15,586 bases of DNA from Gracilaria caudata (GCA_030374735.1 JASCIV010000602.1:1-15586); one strand, 5' to 3'. Positions 7,595 to 15,586 are shown, counted from the stretch's first letter. A program made the numbers and translations. The notes: a model not told the origin generated them from the letters alone.

Positions 7595-9730
7595 ATGGTG
7601 CCAGCCTCCCAGTGCAACCTCTTTGGTCTCCATGACGTCCTCTACCAACAGCCACCGGGCTACAGATTCTTGAAAGTCTCAAAAATGCTCATCTTCGACA
7701 ACCGATGGGCGCCAAAAACACTGGACGAGCTAAGCGACCTCACAATACAAGAAGATGAATGTAGTGACCCCGACTGCCCCGATCGAACCGACTGGGAACA
7801 GGGCAGCCGCATCGGCTCTGTAGCCGATTTGCGCCAAGCGGGCGCCCACGCCCTCGGCCACTGCAGCCTTGTGACAACGTTCGCCGCCAACCGATTTCGA
7901 GATACCACGCTTTGCTCTTGCTCCCATATGCGCGTCCTTTATGATGAGATGCGCGAAACGCTTCACAACGCCGCACAGAAAGCTTTAGACAACATCGTCA
8001 ATGACCGTGGTGTCTTGCAGGTCGTCACGTGCATCGCTAACGCCCCTGTCGCTCGCCATTTGCACCCAACTGCGGAAGGTGAGCGCCCTACCGTCCAAGG
8101 CTTCGGGACACCCGATTCCGGCCATCTGTTTTCGAGCGTGACCGTAATCGAGGTGTTACTCTTCGAGATTCTGGCAGTCAATGCCACTTACAAAGTACCC
8201 GTTTCCACCATCAAGTACTATGGCGCCCTAGTACAGCCGGACTTTGCTACCTGCCTAGATTCGGAACAGATTCCGTATGAAATCGACACGGCCATGGACC
8301 TCAATTGTCTCTCTATCCCTGATATCGCCGTTGAACGCGCGAAAGTAGAAACCCTGCTCGAGCACTCTGAAGGCGCAAAGTTTTTGCGTATGGCAACAAT
8401 TGCAACGTGCGTCGAGGCATCAGACATCAAGAACGAAGCCATGACTCTCTACTTGGTGCTCGAACAGCTCCGACCTGACTTTGCCGCCCTTGGCATTTAC
8501 CTCGTCACGTGCATTCGCGAGGGATCACGCATTTCGTGTGAGAGTGAGCACAGCATTGGCACGCTGTCCGTGTCGTTCAGCGTGAGAGAGGGAGACAAAG
8601 TTCCAAAAGTCATAATGAAGGGAAACGCGGATCAGACGCCTCGTCTTTGCATTATCGCTGCGCTTGTGAACAACATCTACGAAAACGTGATAACAGTATT
8701 CGAAAACGATTGTGAAGAAGCATGCAATACAATAGACTTGCAGGAGCGTTTGTACCTGCAATCAGTGTCGCTGTCAACAACTGACGGAGCTTTATTCCGC
8801 GGCTCTGTGTGTTTGCTAGGAGTCAAAGCGATGATCATGTCCGGGCGTACGAAGGTGGAGGTACGGCGTAGTCGCGTGTACGGTGAGGCCCGTCGCAGCG
8901 GTATGGTTTTATTCGAAGAGAGGGACGATGAGAAGAAGCATTTACTCGAGATGACAAATACGAAGGGGTTCTCGCTCACCCCGGAAGAGCTTGTAGTCTA
9001 CGGTTCGGGATCTGTTGTCCGGAACTGCACGATCGACCGACACTTTGGAACGTTCGGACTGGATTCTGTTGGGTTGTTAACGCAGATGAATGTGGCTGGC
9101 GTATACGTTGGAAATAGCAAAGAAGTGTCTTCTGCATGGGATCTTGAGACACTGGACAAGATACGCGAGGCGAAGTTGCTGGACCTGAGCGGCAAAGTGT
9201 TTGGTACGCTGACGATTCGGCGGCGGGAATTTGTGTTCAAGAGAAGACCCGGAATCAAATCGGTATTTATTAAATTTGTGAAGTCATTCAGGTCACTTTC
9301 GGTTGCCGGCGTCGGTCTGGGTTTAGAGGTGGATGTCGAGAGTTGGGAACGTGATCCTGAGGAGATGATCGATCACGTTTTGTCCATGTCGATGGGACAG
9401 AAGGCGGCACGGTGGGTGTTTGCAAAGCTGCTTTCAGACAGGGTGGACGTAAGTGAGAGCAGACCGAGCTATCTCTGCCATCTGCCCGCCAAGGGAGCTG
9501 GAATAACAATTCTTTCATTTGTGCCACCCGCACTCACAGAGGGTTTGAAGGCTTATGTTTGTGTTGACGTCGGGGTGAATAGGCTGGTGATTGACAGGTT
9601 GGGAAAGGGGAAGCCTATTGAAGTTCTAAGTCGCAAGAGGTCGTCAGTATTCACTTGTGCACCATATTCTGGACCTGCAGACCGTAGTTTATTCGGATAC
9701 ATTGTTGATGGAATCTATCTCGGAGCTTGA
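7595..9730 (+). CDS. Unrecognised 711-residue cytosolic-type protein
   Basis: The start is an ATG in a near-ideal Kozak context (TCACCATGG, A at -3 and G at +4). The frame is open for 711 codons to the stop at 9728-9730 with no sign of introns. There is no signal peptide or membrane helix. It is Cys-rich in the first third (CSDPDCPDRTDW near residue 56, CSCSHMRV near 107), which could bind metal, but the spacing does not match a zinc-finger class I know. The middle is helical and acidic. The C-terminal 250 residues alternate Lys/Arg-rich and beta-type segments (FGTLTIRRREFVFKRRPG near 540). I recognise no domain and see no homology to the adjacent gene at 5977. The length and good start context make it a very probable real gene. 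Its 3' end converges with the haloperoxidase gene, 187 bp apart. Confidence 0.8.
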   Translation: MVPASQCNLFGLHDVLYQQPPGYRFLKVSKMLIFDNRWAPKTLDELSDLTIQEDECSDPDCPDRTDWEQGSRIGSVADLRQAGAHALGHCSLVTTFAANRFRDTTLCSCSHMRVLYDEMRETLHNAAQKALDNIVNDRGVLQVVTCIANAPVARHLHPTAEGERPTVQGFGTPDSGHLFSSVTVIEVLLFEILAVNATYKVPVSTIKYYGALVQPDFATCLDSEQIPYEIDTAMDLNCLSIPDIAVERAKVETLLEHSEGAKFLRMATIATCVEASDIKNEAMTLYLVLEQLRPDFAALGIYLVTCIREGSRISCESEHSIGTLSVSFSVREGDKVPKVIMKGNADQTPRLCIIAALVNNIYENVITVFENDCEEACNTIDLQERLYLQSVSLSTTDGALFRGSVCLLGVKAMIMSGRTKVEVRRSRVYGEARRSGMVLFEERDDEKKHLLEMTNTKGFSLTPEELVVYGSGSVVRNCTIDRHFGTFGLDSVGLLTQMNVAGVYVGNSKEVSSAWDLETLDKIREAKLLDLSGKVFGTLTIRRREFVFKRRPGIKSVFIKFVKSFRSLSVAGVGLGLEVDVESWERDPEEMIDHVLSMSMGQKAARWVFAKLLSDRVDVSESRPSYLCHLPAKGAGITILSFVPPALTEGLKAYVCVDVGVNRLVIDRLGKGKPIEVLSRKRSSVFTCAPYSGPADRSLFGYIVDGIYLGA

Positions 9731-9761
9731 AAGTTCGACTGGAGGACAGATGCTTGGTGTC

Positions 9762-9782
9762 GGCAGAACTCTTAGTTCTGCC
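9762..9782. terminator. 9-bp hairpin between two convergent genes
   Basis: GGCAGAACT (9762-9770), loop CTT, AGTTCTGCC (9774-9782) is a perfect 9-bp stem with a 3-base loop. It lies 32 bp after the plus-strand stop and 136 bp beyond the minus-strand stop at 9918. A second symmetric word, TGGCAT-C-ATGCCA, follows at about 9791-9803, then an ATCATGAT-type palindromic patch. A role in 3' processing or termination for either gene is inferred from position only. Confidence 0.4.
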
Positions 9783-9917
9783 CACAGCCGTGGCATCATG
9801 CCATGATCATCATGATGGTAGAAAACGCCCCTTTTTTGGCCTAAACTGCAGGTAAAGCACTTGGTCTTATCACGACACATACACGCTACCGCCAGTTGCA
9901 CTGATTGGAAGCGCAAA

Positions 9918-11438
9918 CTAGGAGCCCGTTACAAAGGCATATGCCTGATCTCCAATTGTTGTTCCCAGAGTGGCTCCCACGTCATTATCCGCGGGGATAT
10001 GGATTCCACCCAAGAGCCTAGACTTAGCAACCAGCTTTGCAAAGTGTTGCCATGAGTTCCAGCAAATTGTAACGTCCTTTGCAGGAGAGAAACCTTCTGA
10101 ACGAGGTCCGCGATTGGGAACGTCCGTAATACCCTGTTCATACCCGGGAGACCCCTTTTCTATGCGAGGTTCAGTGACGCTCATTCCCGCCTTCGTCATG
10201 TGGCAGTTTGCTCCCAGCGGTCTTTCACCCTTGAAAAAGTGTCCTAGTACCCGCGCGCCCGCAGCCGCCACTGCGCTGTGTCCAGATGTGTAACCAGGGA
10301 AAGGTGGTGTTTGCAAATACGATCTCCACTGCCCATCTTCCTTCTTTAAGGGCCTTACGCCGCGAAACGGAGCATTCCACGCCGTGATGTTCTGATTAGA
10401 ATATGCACATTGGATCACACTAATTGGACGAATGGTGCCGTACGTTAACTTCACCGTGACGGATGCAACGAGCGCGTCGCGCATCGCTGCGCTCATAGCG
10501 AAAAATAAGGTGGCAGTTTCAGGAGCGCGGAGATCACGTCGGTTGACTTCGTCCAAAGCACGGTTGAATAGTCTCAACGCTATATTGGGCGCGAAGAACT
10601 CTGCAACGATCTTGTGATAGTCGTCAAGAGAAGCGCTAGCAGCAAGCGTAAGCAGGTATTGGTCGGCGAAATCGTTACTGCCCATGGTGAAGGGCAAGGT
10701 GGAAAGACTGTCTTCGAAAGTGGGAGGAGGGGCGATTTTGGCAACAAGCTGAGAAACAGGGTTGGTACTAGTGATGAGAGAGGCATTGAACAGCGCAAGG
10801 AACGGTACCTTTTGCGGCTCACACTTCTTACCCGGAACTGATTGCACACATTGCGCTTGCCAGCCATCCGGGTCTGTAATCGACTCGCACATGGCGTCAA
10901 ATGACTTTGAAGGCGGGTTCGGGGGTTGATAAGGTGTTGGCGGCATAGGCAGCTTGAATTTCATCGCAACAGCCCGTGCAATTATGCTACCAACGTGTCT
11001 GTCGACAAGACGTGAGTCGTATCCGAACGAAGTCATATACCCGCTCAATTGAATGAGTTTTTCCGGCTCATTCTGAAATACAAGACGCATCGCAGCATAC
11101 GCGGCATACGCAGCTGTGTCGTCAACAGTGTCGCCATCGGCTTTTGGGTGGATGATAGCGGGGCATACGCCAGACACGGGGGAAAGCGAGATTTTTGATG
11201 ACAGAGCATAACTGTCGAAGATCGCAGCGGTGACGACCGCTAGACGCTGGGGTACGCCGGGCGAACCTGGTAACAGACGTAGCAGAACTGACGTAAGCTT
11301 CTCAACGAGGTTTGAGGAGTTGGACGGCAGTGGGTACGGGTCGTTGACGAAGTCGTTGCAAGAACAAGAGCCACTCACTGGTGTGAAGCAGATGCCAATG
11401 CAGAGCGCTAAGAGCTGCATGAATCTCGATATCTTCAT
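9918..11438 (-). CDS. Secreted vanadium-dependent haloperoxidase (PAP2 superfamily)
   Basis: I start it at ATG 11438 (506 residues). The frame is open a little further, but only from TTG. Residues 1-22 form a signal peptide (MKISRFMQLLALCIGICF, then small residues), so the enzyme should be exported. Vanadium haloperoxidases oxidise halides with hydrogen peroxide to hypohalous acid, and the vanadate pocket is shared with acid phosphatases. All pocket residues are present: K330 and R337 (KLTYGTIRP), S385-G386-H387 (PFPGYTSGH), and R474 with H480 (SRLLGGIHIPAD), with the K-to-R spacing of 7 and R-to-H spacing of 6 expected for the family. Phe380, five residues before Ser385, matches the position occupied by Phe in the fungal chloroperoxidase. 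Halide choice cannot be decided from sequence. Several cysteines and N-glycosylation sequons fit a secreted enzyme. Its neighbours give no functional link. Confidence 0.9.
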   Translation of the reverse strand: MKISRFMQLLALCIGICFTPVSGSCSCNDFVNDPYPLPSNSSNLVEKLTSVLLRLLPGSPGVPQRLAVVTAAIFDSYALSSKISLSPVSGVCPAIIHPKADGDTVDDTAAYAAYAAMRLVFQNEPEKLIQLSGYMTSFGYDSRLVDRHVGSIIARAVAMKFKLPMPPTPYQPPNPPSKSFDAMCESITDPDGWQAQCVQSVPGKKCEPQKVPFLALFNASLITSTNPVSQLVAKIAPPPTFEDSLSTLPFTMGSNDFADQYLLTLAASASLDDYHKIVAEFFAPNIALRLFNRALDEVNRRDLRAPETATLFFAMSAAMRDALVASVTVKLTYGTIRPISVIQCAYSNQNITAWNAPFRGVRPLKKEDGQWRSYLQTPPFPGYTSGHSAVAAAGARVLGHFFKGERPLGANCHMTKAGMSVTEPRIEKGSPGYEQGITDVPNRGPRSEGFSPAKDVTICWNSWQHFAKLVAKSRLLGGIHIPADNDVGATLGTTIGDQAYAFVTGS

Positions 11439-12315
11439 GACGAAGGCCAAGTATGTGCAAATTCAGATATCTGGTACGAATGAGGAAGGCCTGCGTGCTT
11501 TGCAGCCGATATGGCTAGCAAGGAGACATCGATGCCATGAAGGCAATTAAATATGGTTTCAGGGAAAGGCGAGAAACCTCGTTTGCCACACCCATCGCAA
11601 CAGAAGCTGACAGGGAAGACAAAATGCTCCATGGTCTCGAAGACTGAATTACATTCTCCCTCTTGGGACCTGTGGATTGATTGAGGGCAGGCTGATGATT
11701 CGCCCACCTACCCTTTCTCAACCCAGCAGAATGGACCAGATGGCAGAATATTTTAAGTGCCCCGTTGCAGTCCACGCTAGCCAGTCCAAGCTCAGGGTTT
11801 CGGACTGTCGTTGAAGAAAAACCTTGGCAATGCTTCCTCATCGGTGAGGTTTCCATCGTGTTATGGCTGTCGTTGGAGGGTTAATGGTCCAGGGTGCTCT
11901 CAATTGCATTGGGCTAGAGCACACTGCTGCACATACAGTACCAGTCCAAACGCCAGCCCACCAAGCACACGACGAAATTTTTAACACGGACTTCATGAAA
12001 AAAGGGGCACAAAAAAGGCCCAGTTTGCAACAAGTTTACGTTCAATGTAGACGCTTTATATGAATGAAACGCACTGCACATGGATAGTAAGGCTCGCGCA
12101 GACGGCTACAGACAGTGCGAAGATCACGACGCGTACGCGCAATTGCGGTTATTGCACTGGCGATCAGAAGCCGACGGCGGTCGCCACGCCGTCCGATACA
12201 AAGCGTCGTCGAAAGATGCGAGGACCAGCGCAACTGCTCTTGTGCCTCTCTCTTTCTTCAAAGAAAGTCCCCGAAAATCTACGGCAGGCGGTTTGTGAAA
12301 GCCAAACAAGTTTAG
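11439..12315. other. Intergenic region and unresolved left edge of the retroelement
   Basis: The left part should hold the haloperoxidase promoter. Short frames on both strands (minus 11515-11856, plus 12060-12371) are not convincingly coding. The plus frame from ATG 12060, preceded by TTTATATGAATG, contains a basic patch (DTKRRRKM) and ends in VPENLRQAVCESQTSLAKQ. It may be the frameshifted start of ORF1 of the retroelement, since a one-base shift near 12364-12371 would lead into the next open segment. No terminal repeat was found, so the element boundary is unknown. Confidence 0.4.
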
Positions 12316-13023
12316 CCAAGCAGATACAGTGTCTGTGCAACAATAATTATCTTTCCAAGTTTTCTCAGTGACGCTTGCGCATTGCTGGAAAAAACAAAAA
12401 GGATGAAAACAGGTATTACCTTAAATGACGCGGGCATTAAAAGTGCGTATATGACGGGCGACGCCAAAGTGGCTCTACGTTGCCAAAATGACAAAAATTT
12501 TGGATTGTCAAGGTACCCGTATGAGCAGAGTCCCACAATTCAAGTTTTTGAGGGAGGGTTCTTTGCGCATTGGGAATAGCCAGCAATGTGTCACTCAAAA
12601 AAGCACACGAGCATACGGCCGGTTGCTGAGTATGAAGCAAACTACATAAACGCTCCAGGGTATTGGCTTTTATTTCACGAGACATCAATAGCCTTACGGT
12701 AAGAGGCTTTGGAAGCAAACAAAGAAGACGAAGCCAAAAAGCTAGATGTATGGGCTATTATCTCCGTAAAATACGCATTGCGCGTTCTGGGGCTGCGTGT
12801 AGAGTTCTACAAGATGGCCGTAGAAGATCCTACTCGTGCGAAGCTGGTGCTGCCCGTCTTAGAGAGGAAGGGTAATATAGCAGCAGCAGACGATTTGGAA
12901 GAGTCCATGGGCAAACTGGAGTCGCACATGGCGACACAACTGGAGAAGGTGGTAATAACCCTCCACGTCAGCAAGGCGACAAAGCGGTCACGAGGACGGG
13001 GTTCGTCCGCCAAAGATCAGTGA
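12316..13023 (+). pseudogene. ORF1 (Gag-like) remnant with two in-frame stops
   Basis: One frame carries a continuous-looking protein over about 230 codons, interrupted by TAG at 12577-12579 and TAA at 12700-12702 and closed by TGA at 13021-13023. Segments include LSDACALLEKTKRMKTG, EYEANYINAPGYWLLF, EANKEDEAKKLDVWAII and VLPVLERKGNIAAADD, ending in a basic tail (KATKRSRGRGSSAKD). Its position before the RT, its size and its basic end fit the first ORF of DIRS-type elements, generally taken as Gag-like. No zinc knuckle is visible. The following RT frame appears to begin before this stop, so the two ORFs overlap. Joining across the stops is inferred from frame continuity; I have no homologue to prove it. 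Confidence 0.6.
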
Positions 13024-14981
13024 GTATGTGTGCTCCTCGCGTCACCTTTGGCGTGCTACACATCGCAAGGCCAAAAAATGGCGCGAGATGGGTTGCTCGG
13101 AGGGTCTCTACCGGGCAATCAAGTTCGGTATATACGAGGCTTCAGATCGGCCTTTCTTACCTGGTCACGGGCTGGAGATGGCGGATATTACCGCAAAATG
13201 CGGCAGACGTCGAGTTTGCCCAGAAGAATTTGGAGGAGGGTGTGAAGCTTGGGATCTACCAAGAGGTGAGTCGGGAGCATGTGGACCGTGCTTTGCGAAA
13301 GGGCGCAGTCATATCTTTCTCATTCATGACGTGACAGCAGAAAGAATCTGACAGCAAGGGGCGGTTCACAGTAACTTTTCTGTGCAGTCAAAGCACTGAA
13401 ACTGCGGGTCCTTTCGGATGGAATCGTTGGAAGATTTCGCGATGTCTCTACAGAGAAACGATTACATGATGTCTATGGACATCTTGAAGGGATACCGGCA
13501 TATGCGGCTTGCGCGGAGCATGCGCGACTGGTTTCTGTTCAAGTACCGTGGCAGATACTTTCAGTGCGTGGCGCTGCCGTTTGGCTGGGGCCACTCCCCG
13601 ATGTGGTTCACCCGTCTCATGAGTCCGTTCGTGACGGAGCTCCGACGGCTGGGCTATCGCGTGCTGGCATATTTGGACGACTTCCTGATCGCGCCGTCGC
13701 CCCTCGGCGTATTGTCGACTCCCCAACACTGCGCTCGGGCGCGCCAACAGATTGGCGCGCTGCTCAAGAAGCTTGGACTGCCGCGCAATGCGGACAAAGG
13801 AAACTGGGAAGGCACCCAGATACCGAGTCACCTGGGCGTCGTAGTCAACACTGTGACCATGAGATTTACCGTGCAACCTCACAAAGCTGCGAAAGCTCGA
13901 GGACTTGGCGCGAACACTGCTCAGAGATGTGCGGCGTGGGCGTTGCTACGTGAGCGTGAAGGTCTTGCGACACTTCTGCGGGTTGTGCGTTTCGCTGTCG
14001 CTAGCCATGCCGTGGGCTCGGTTCTACACTCGCCCGCTGTACTGGGGCATCTCAAGAGGGGCTCAGGATCAGCGTCAGTGGCGACGACTGAGTCACCAAA
14101 GCATAAGGGACCTATGCAGCTGGAAAAAGTTGTCAGCGCAGGAGTTAGAGGGCCACCCTACGGTTCTTGTTTGCGCCGACTGCTCGCTGCATTCGGACGC
14201 GTCGGATGTTGGATACGAGGGAACTCTGAATCTCCAAGACTTCAATGCTGGCGTCGACGGCCATCGGCGGTCCCAAGGAATCTGGAACTGGCGCGACCGG
14301 GTCCAGTCTATCGCACTAAGGGAATTGAAAGCTGTTCGGCGTTTGCTGTTAGGTCGGCTTGGGCAAACGGCCGTCGACTGCCACCAAAGCTGCGTGTTGG
14401 TACACGAGGACAACCAGGCTGTGGTGCACGTTCTCAACGCCTTTGCGTCGTGCAGTCGCCCTCTGATGCGCGAGTTGCGCCGACTCAAAGTCGTCCTCGG
14501 CGCCTTAGGCATACGCATACGGTCAGAGTGGCTCCCGTCGGCCGCAAACAAGTTCGCCAATGCTCTTTCGCGACGGTTCCCTCGCGGCGACCTCCGGATA
14601 GTGCGACAGCTCAGGCGTTCCGTAGTGGCTGGTATGCGAGCTCCTCTCGATGCGTTTCCACACCGCCCCTTCGGGGAGCACCCGGTGTTTTTACGTCGGC
14701 AAACGTATCGAGAACTATCTCACGAGTGGCTCCCGACGGACGGAGTGCGGTTACTCTGCCCACCGGTGGACCTGATAATGGCGACGCTCATCAAGCTGCG
14801 CGAGAGTCACGCCCCAGCGTTATTAATCATTCCGCGTTGGCCTCGGCAGGCCTGGTACCAGCACGCAAAACGCATGGCTCACAAGGTCACCATCCTGCCC
14901 CAGTCGGCTCGGGACACCTGGAAAGCTCAACTACGTCTGAACCACGCTTGGAAGGGCGTACTACTGAGCATCAACGTGTGA
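13001..14981 (+). pseudogene. Reverse transcriptase-RNase H region, frameshifted
   Basis: The N-terminal RT part reads KWREMGCSEGLYRAIKFG and then GHGLEMADI in one frame (to about 13190). It moves by one base to ADVEFAQKNLEEGVKLGIY (13200-13330), meets TGA at 13332-13334, and returns to the first frame near 13410. There the palm is well preserved: FRMESLED, GRYFQCVALPFGWGHSP and the catalytic YLDD at 13670-13681. Near 13889-13893 the homology shifts again and continues as LEDLARTLLRD and CVSLSLAMPWARFYTRPLYW. RNase H follows, with Asp at 14196 (HSDAS), Glu at 14322 (LRELKAV) and Asp at 14409 (HEDNQAV). The expected fourth acidic residue is Asn (14559-14561, FANALSR). The stop is at 14979-14981. 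As written it is not a working polymerase. Confidence 0.82.
14685..14978 (+). other. Methyltransferase-like tail after RNase H
   Basis: After the LSR that closes RNase H, the frame continues with HEWLPTDGVRLLCPPVDLI, then ALLIIPRWPRQAWYQHAKRM. Many DIRS elements carry a Dam-like adenine methyltransferase domain here, with an NPP(F/Y) motif followed by a hydrophobic strand and a (V/I)P.WP..W motif. Here the motif is CPPV (14757-14768), so the key Asn is absent, whereas the PRWPRQAW part is well kept. The domain is therefore probably a structural remnant or a catalytically inactive version. Identification is by pattern only. Confidence 0.5.
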
Positions 14982-14998
14982 CTAGATCCAAACAGCGG

Positions 14999-15586
14999 AT
15001 GCTGATATCCGACGCCGGCAGCAACCGCGTTTCAACGGTTGCAGGAAATACGGCTGGAGCGACCAGATCCAGACAACTTGTGCGCAATTTTGCGTGGAGC
15101 GATCGCACGAGTAGAACACGCAGCGCTCAGTGGGAAGCATGGCTGGAATTTTGCTTCGACGAAGGTCGTCCCGTGCTTCCGGTTTCAGAAGGGCACTTCG
15201 TGGCATACATAGGCTGGCTTTGCCTAGCGTGGGAAGAAGGAAGGCGCCACGTGAGCGCTGCATCTGTCCCACAATACCTTAGTGCGGTGCGTAAGATGCA
15301 AGAGCTCCTCACAGGAAATTCGGTTCCCTCCTTTCGATTTGTATCTCAGGTCATCCGTGCGTACGCGCGATGGGAGGAGACTAACTTTCCAGCACCCTCG
15401 GTTCGCTGCGGTGTAGCAGCAGACCTCGTCCAGAAAATCTGGGACCTGGGGATGAAGAGCACTTCGATGCGCGTGCTGCGTGACTGCGCGATGGTCATTT
15501 TCTCGTACTGTTTCAATGGCCTTAGAGATAGCTCTGTTTCATCCTTGCTTACCAAGAATGTCAACATCGAGCGTGAACGTGTAACC
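14999..15586 (+). CDS. Tyrosine recombinase of the DIRS element, N-terminal part (runs off the window)
   Basis: From ATG 14999 the frame is open for 196 codons to the window edge. It contains a helical SAM-like core-binding domain (RSAQWEAWLEFCFDEG, HFVAYIGWLCLAWEEG, ASVPQYLSAVRKMQELL). The start of the catalytic domain follows, with FNGLRDSSVSSLL matching the first-arginine motif (G-x-R-x-S/x-E region); the catalytic Arg codon is 15524-15526. The later HxxR and Tyr motifs would lie beyond 15586. In DIRS elements this enzyme replaces the integrase, joining circular cDNA to the target without duplication. The same frame is open far upstream, so the real start is uncertain; 14999 is chosen as the first ATG before recognisable homology. 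Unlike the RT region, it shows no lesion within the window. Confidence 0.78.
   Translation, partial: MLISDAGSNRVSTVAGNTAGATRSRQLVRNFAWSDRTSRTRSAQWEAWLEFCFDEGRPVLPVSEGHFVAYIGWLCLAWEEGRRHVSAASVPQYLSAVRKMQELLTGNSVPSFRFVSQVIRAYARWEETNFPAPSVRCGVAADLVQKIWDLGMKSTSMRVLRDCAMVIFSYCFNGLRDSSVSSLLTKNVNIERERVT

Larger units (their letters stand above)
12316..15586 (+). mobile_element. Degenerate DIRS-order (tyrosine recombinase) retrotransposon, right end outside the window
   Basis: In order on the plus strand: an ORF1 remnant, a reverse transcriptase with an intact YLDD box, RNase H, a short methyltransferase-like tail, and a tyrosine recombinase N-terminal region. RT-RNase H plus a tyrosine recombinase, with no DDE integrase, is the hallmark of the DIRS order (YR retrotransposons), which integrates by recombination through circular intermediates. 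Two stops in ORF1, a TGA in the RT and several frame changes show this copy cannot make a full set of proteins as written. The left boundary is approximate and the catalytic part of the recombinase and the terminal or internal complementary repeats lie beyond 15586 or are unrecognised. Confidence 0.82.

Noticed and set aside
7769..7779. A GGTTCGA-like tRNA B-box on the minus strand
   Set aside because: It lacks the following CC, no A-box or cloverleaf can be drawn, and it lies inside a long coding frame.
11515..11856. A 113-codon minus-strand frame upstream of the haloperoxidase gene
   Set aside because: No domain or signal, unremarkable composition and no supporting context.
13564..13953. 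A 129-codon plus-strand frame within the RT region
   Set aside because: It is an out-of-frame reading of the RT palm, whose YLDD box is in a different frame.
1..15586. Bacterial-type defence system, operon or CRISPR array
   Set aside because: No repeats with regular spacing, no Cas, restriction or toxin-antitoxin protein, and all context is eukaryotic.

Overview
The window is eukaryotic nuclear DNA, most likely from a plastid-bearing alga. A unicellular red alga is my best guess, with modest confidence. The clues are a DUF1517 protein with a plastid-type N-terminus carrying a Phe near its start, two proteins with secretory signal peptides, long apparently intron-free genes, a strong Kozak-type start on the largest gene, and a decayed DIRS-order (tyrosine recombinase) retrotransposon. 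I see no bacterial operon structure, tRNA, rRNA or CRISPR array.

Left third (1-4469). A DUF1517/FLAP1-like plastid protein lies on the minus strand (308-1420). About 1.7 kb without a convincing gene follows, containing a small fossil at 3445-3477 of the gene at 5977. A secreted glycoprotein-like protein of unknown function lies at 3594-4469 (minus).

Middle (4470-9730). This part is a mosaic of duplicated pieces. A frameshifted partial copy (5050-5629) of the unknown gene at 5977-7233 is joined at a short microhomology to a copy of the first codons and upstream region of the DUF1517 gene (5624-6052). That copied upstream region now directly precedes, and probably supplies the promoter and first codons of, the intact gene at 5977-7233. 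A 15-bp perfect inverted repeat sits inside it. An unrecognised 711-residue gene follows (7595-9730).

Right third (9731-15586). A secreted vanadium-dependent haloperoxidase (9918-11438, minus) retains every vanadate-pocket residue I can place. It is convergent with the 711-residue gene, with a 9-bp hairpin between them. From about 12.3 kb to the window end lies a DIRS-type retrotransposon: an ORF1 remnant with two in-frame stops, a reverse transcriptase-RNase H region with several frame changes and one stop, and the N-terminal part of a tyrosine recombinase running off the window. One frame stays open from the RT across the RNase H region into the recombinase (13400-15586), which is the main structural oddity.

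The host genes do not look functionally linked. The coherent themes are local segmental duplication with promoter capture, and the decaying retroelement. I did not find convincing evidence of a wholly new multi-gene system. The best candidates for novelty are the unrecognised proteins at 5977 and 7595, the duplicated divergent promoter, and the overlapping-frame layout of the retroelement.
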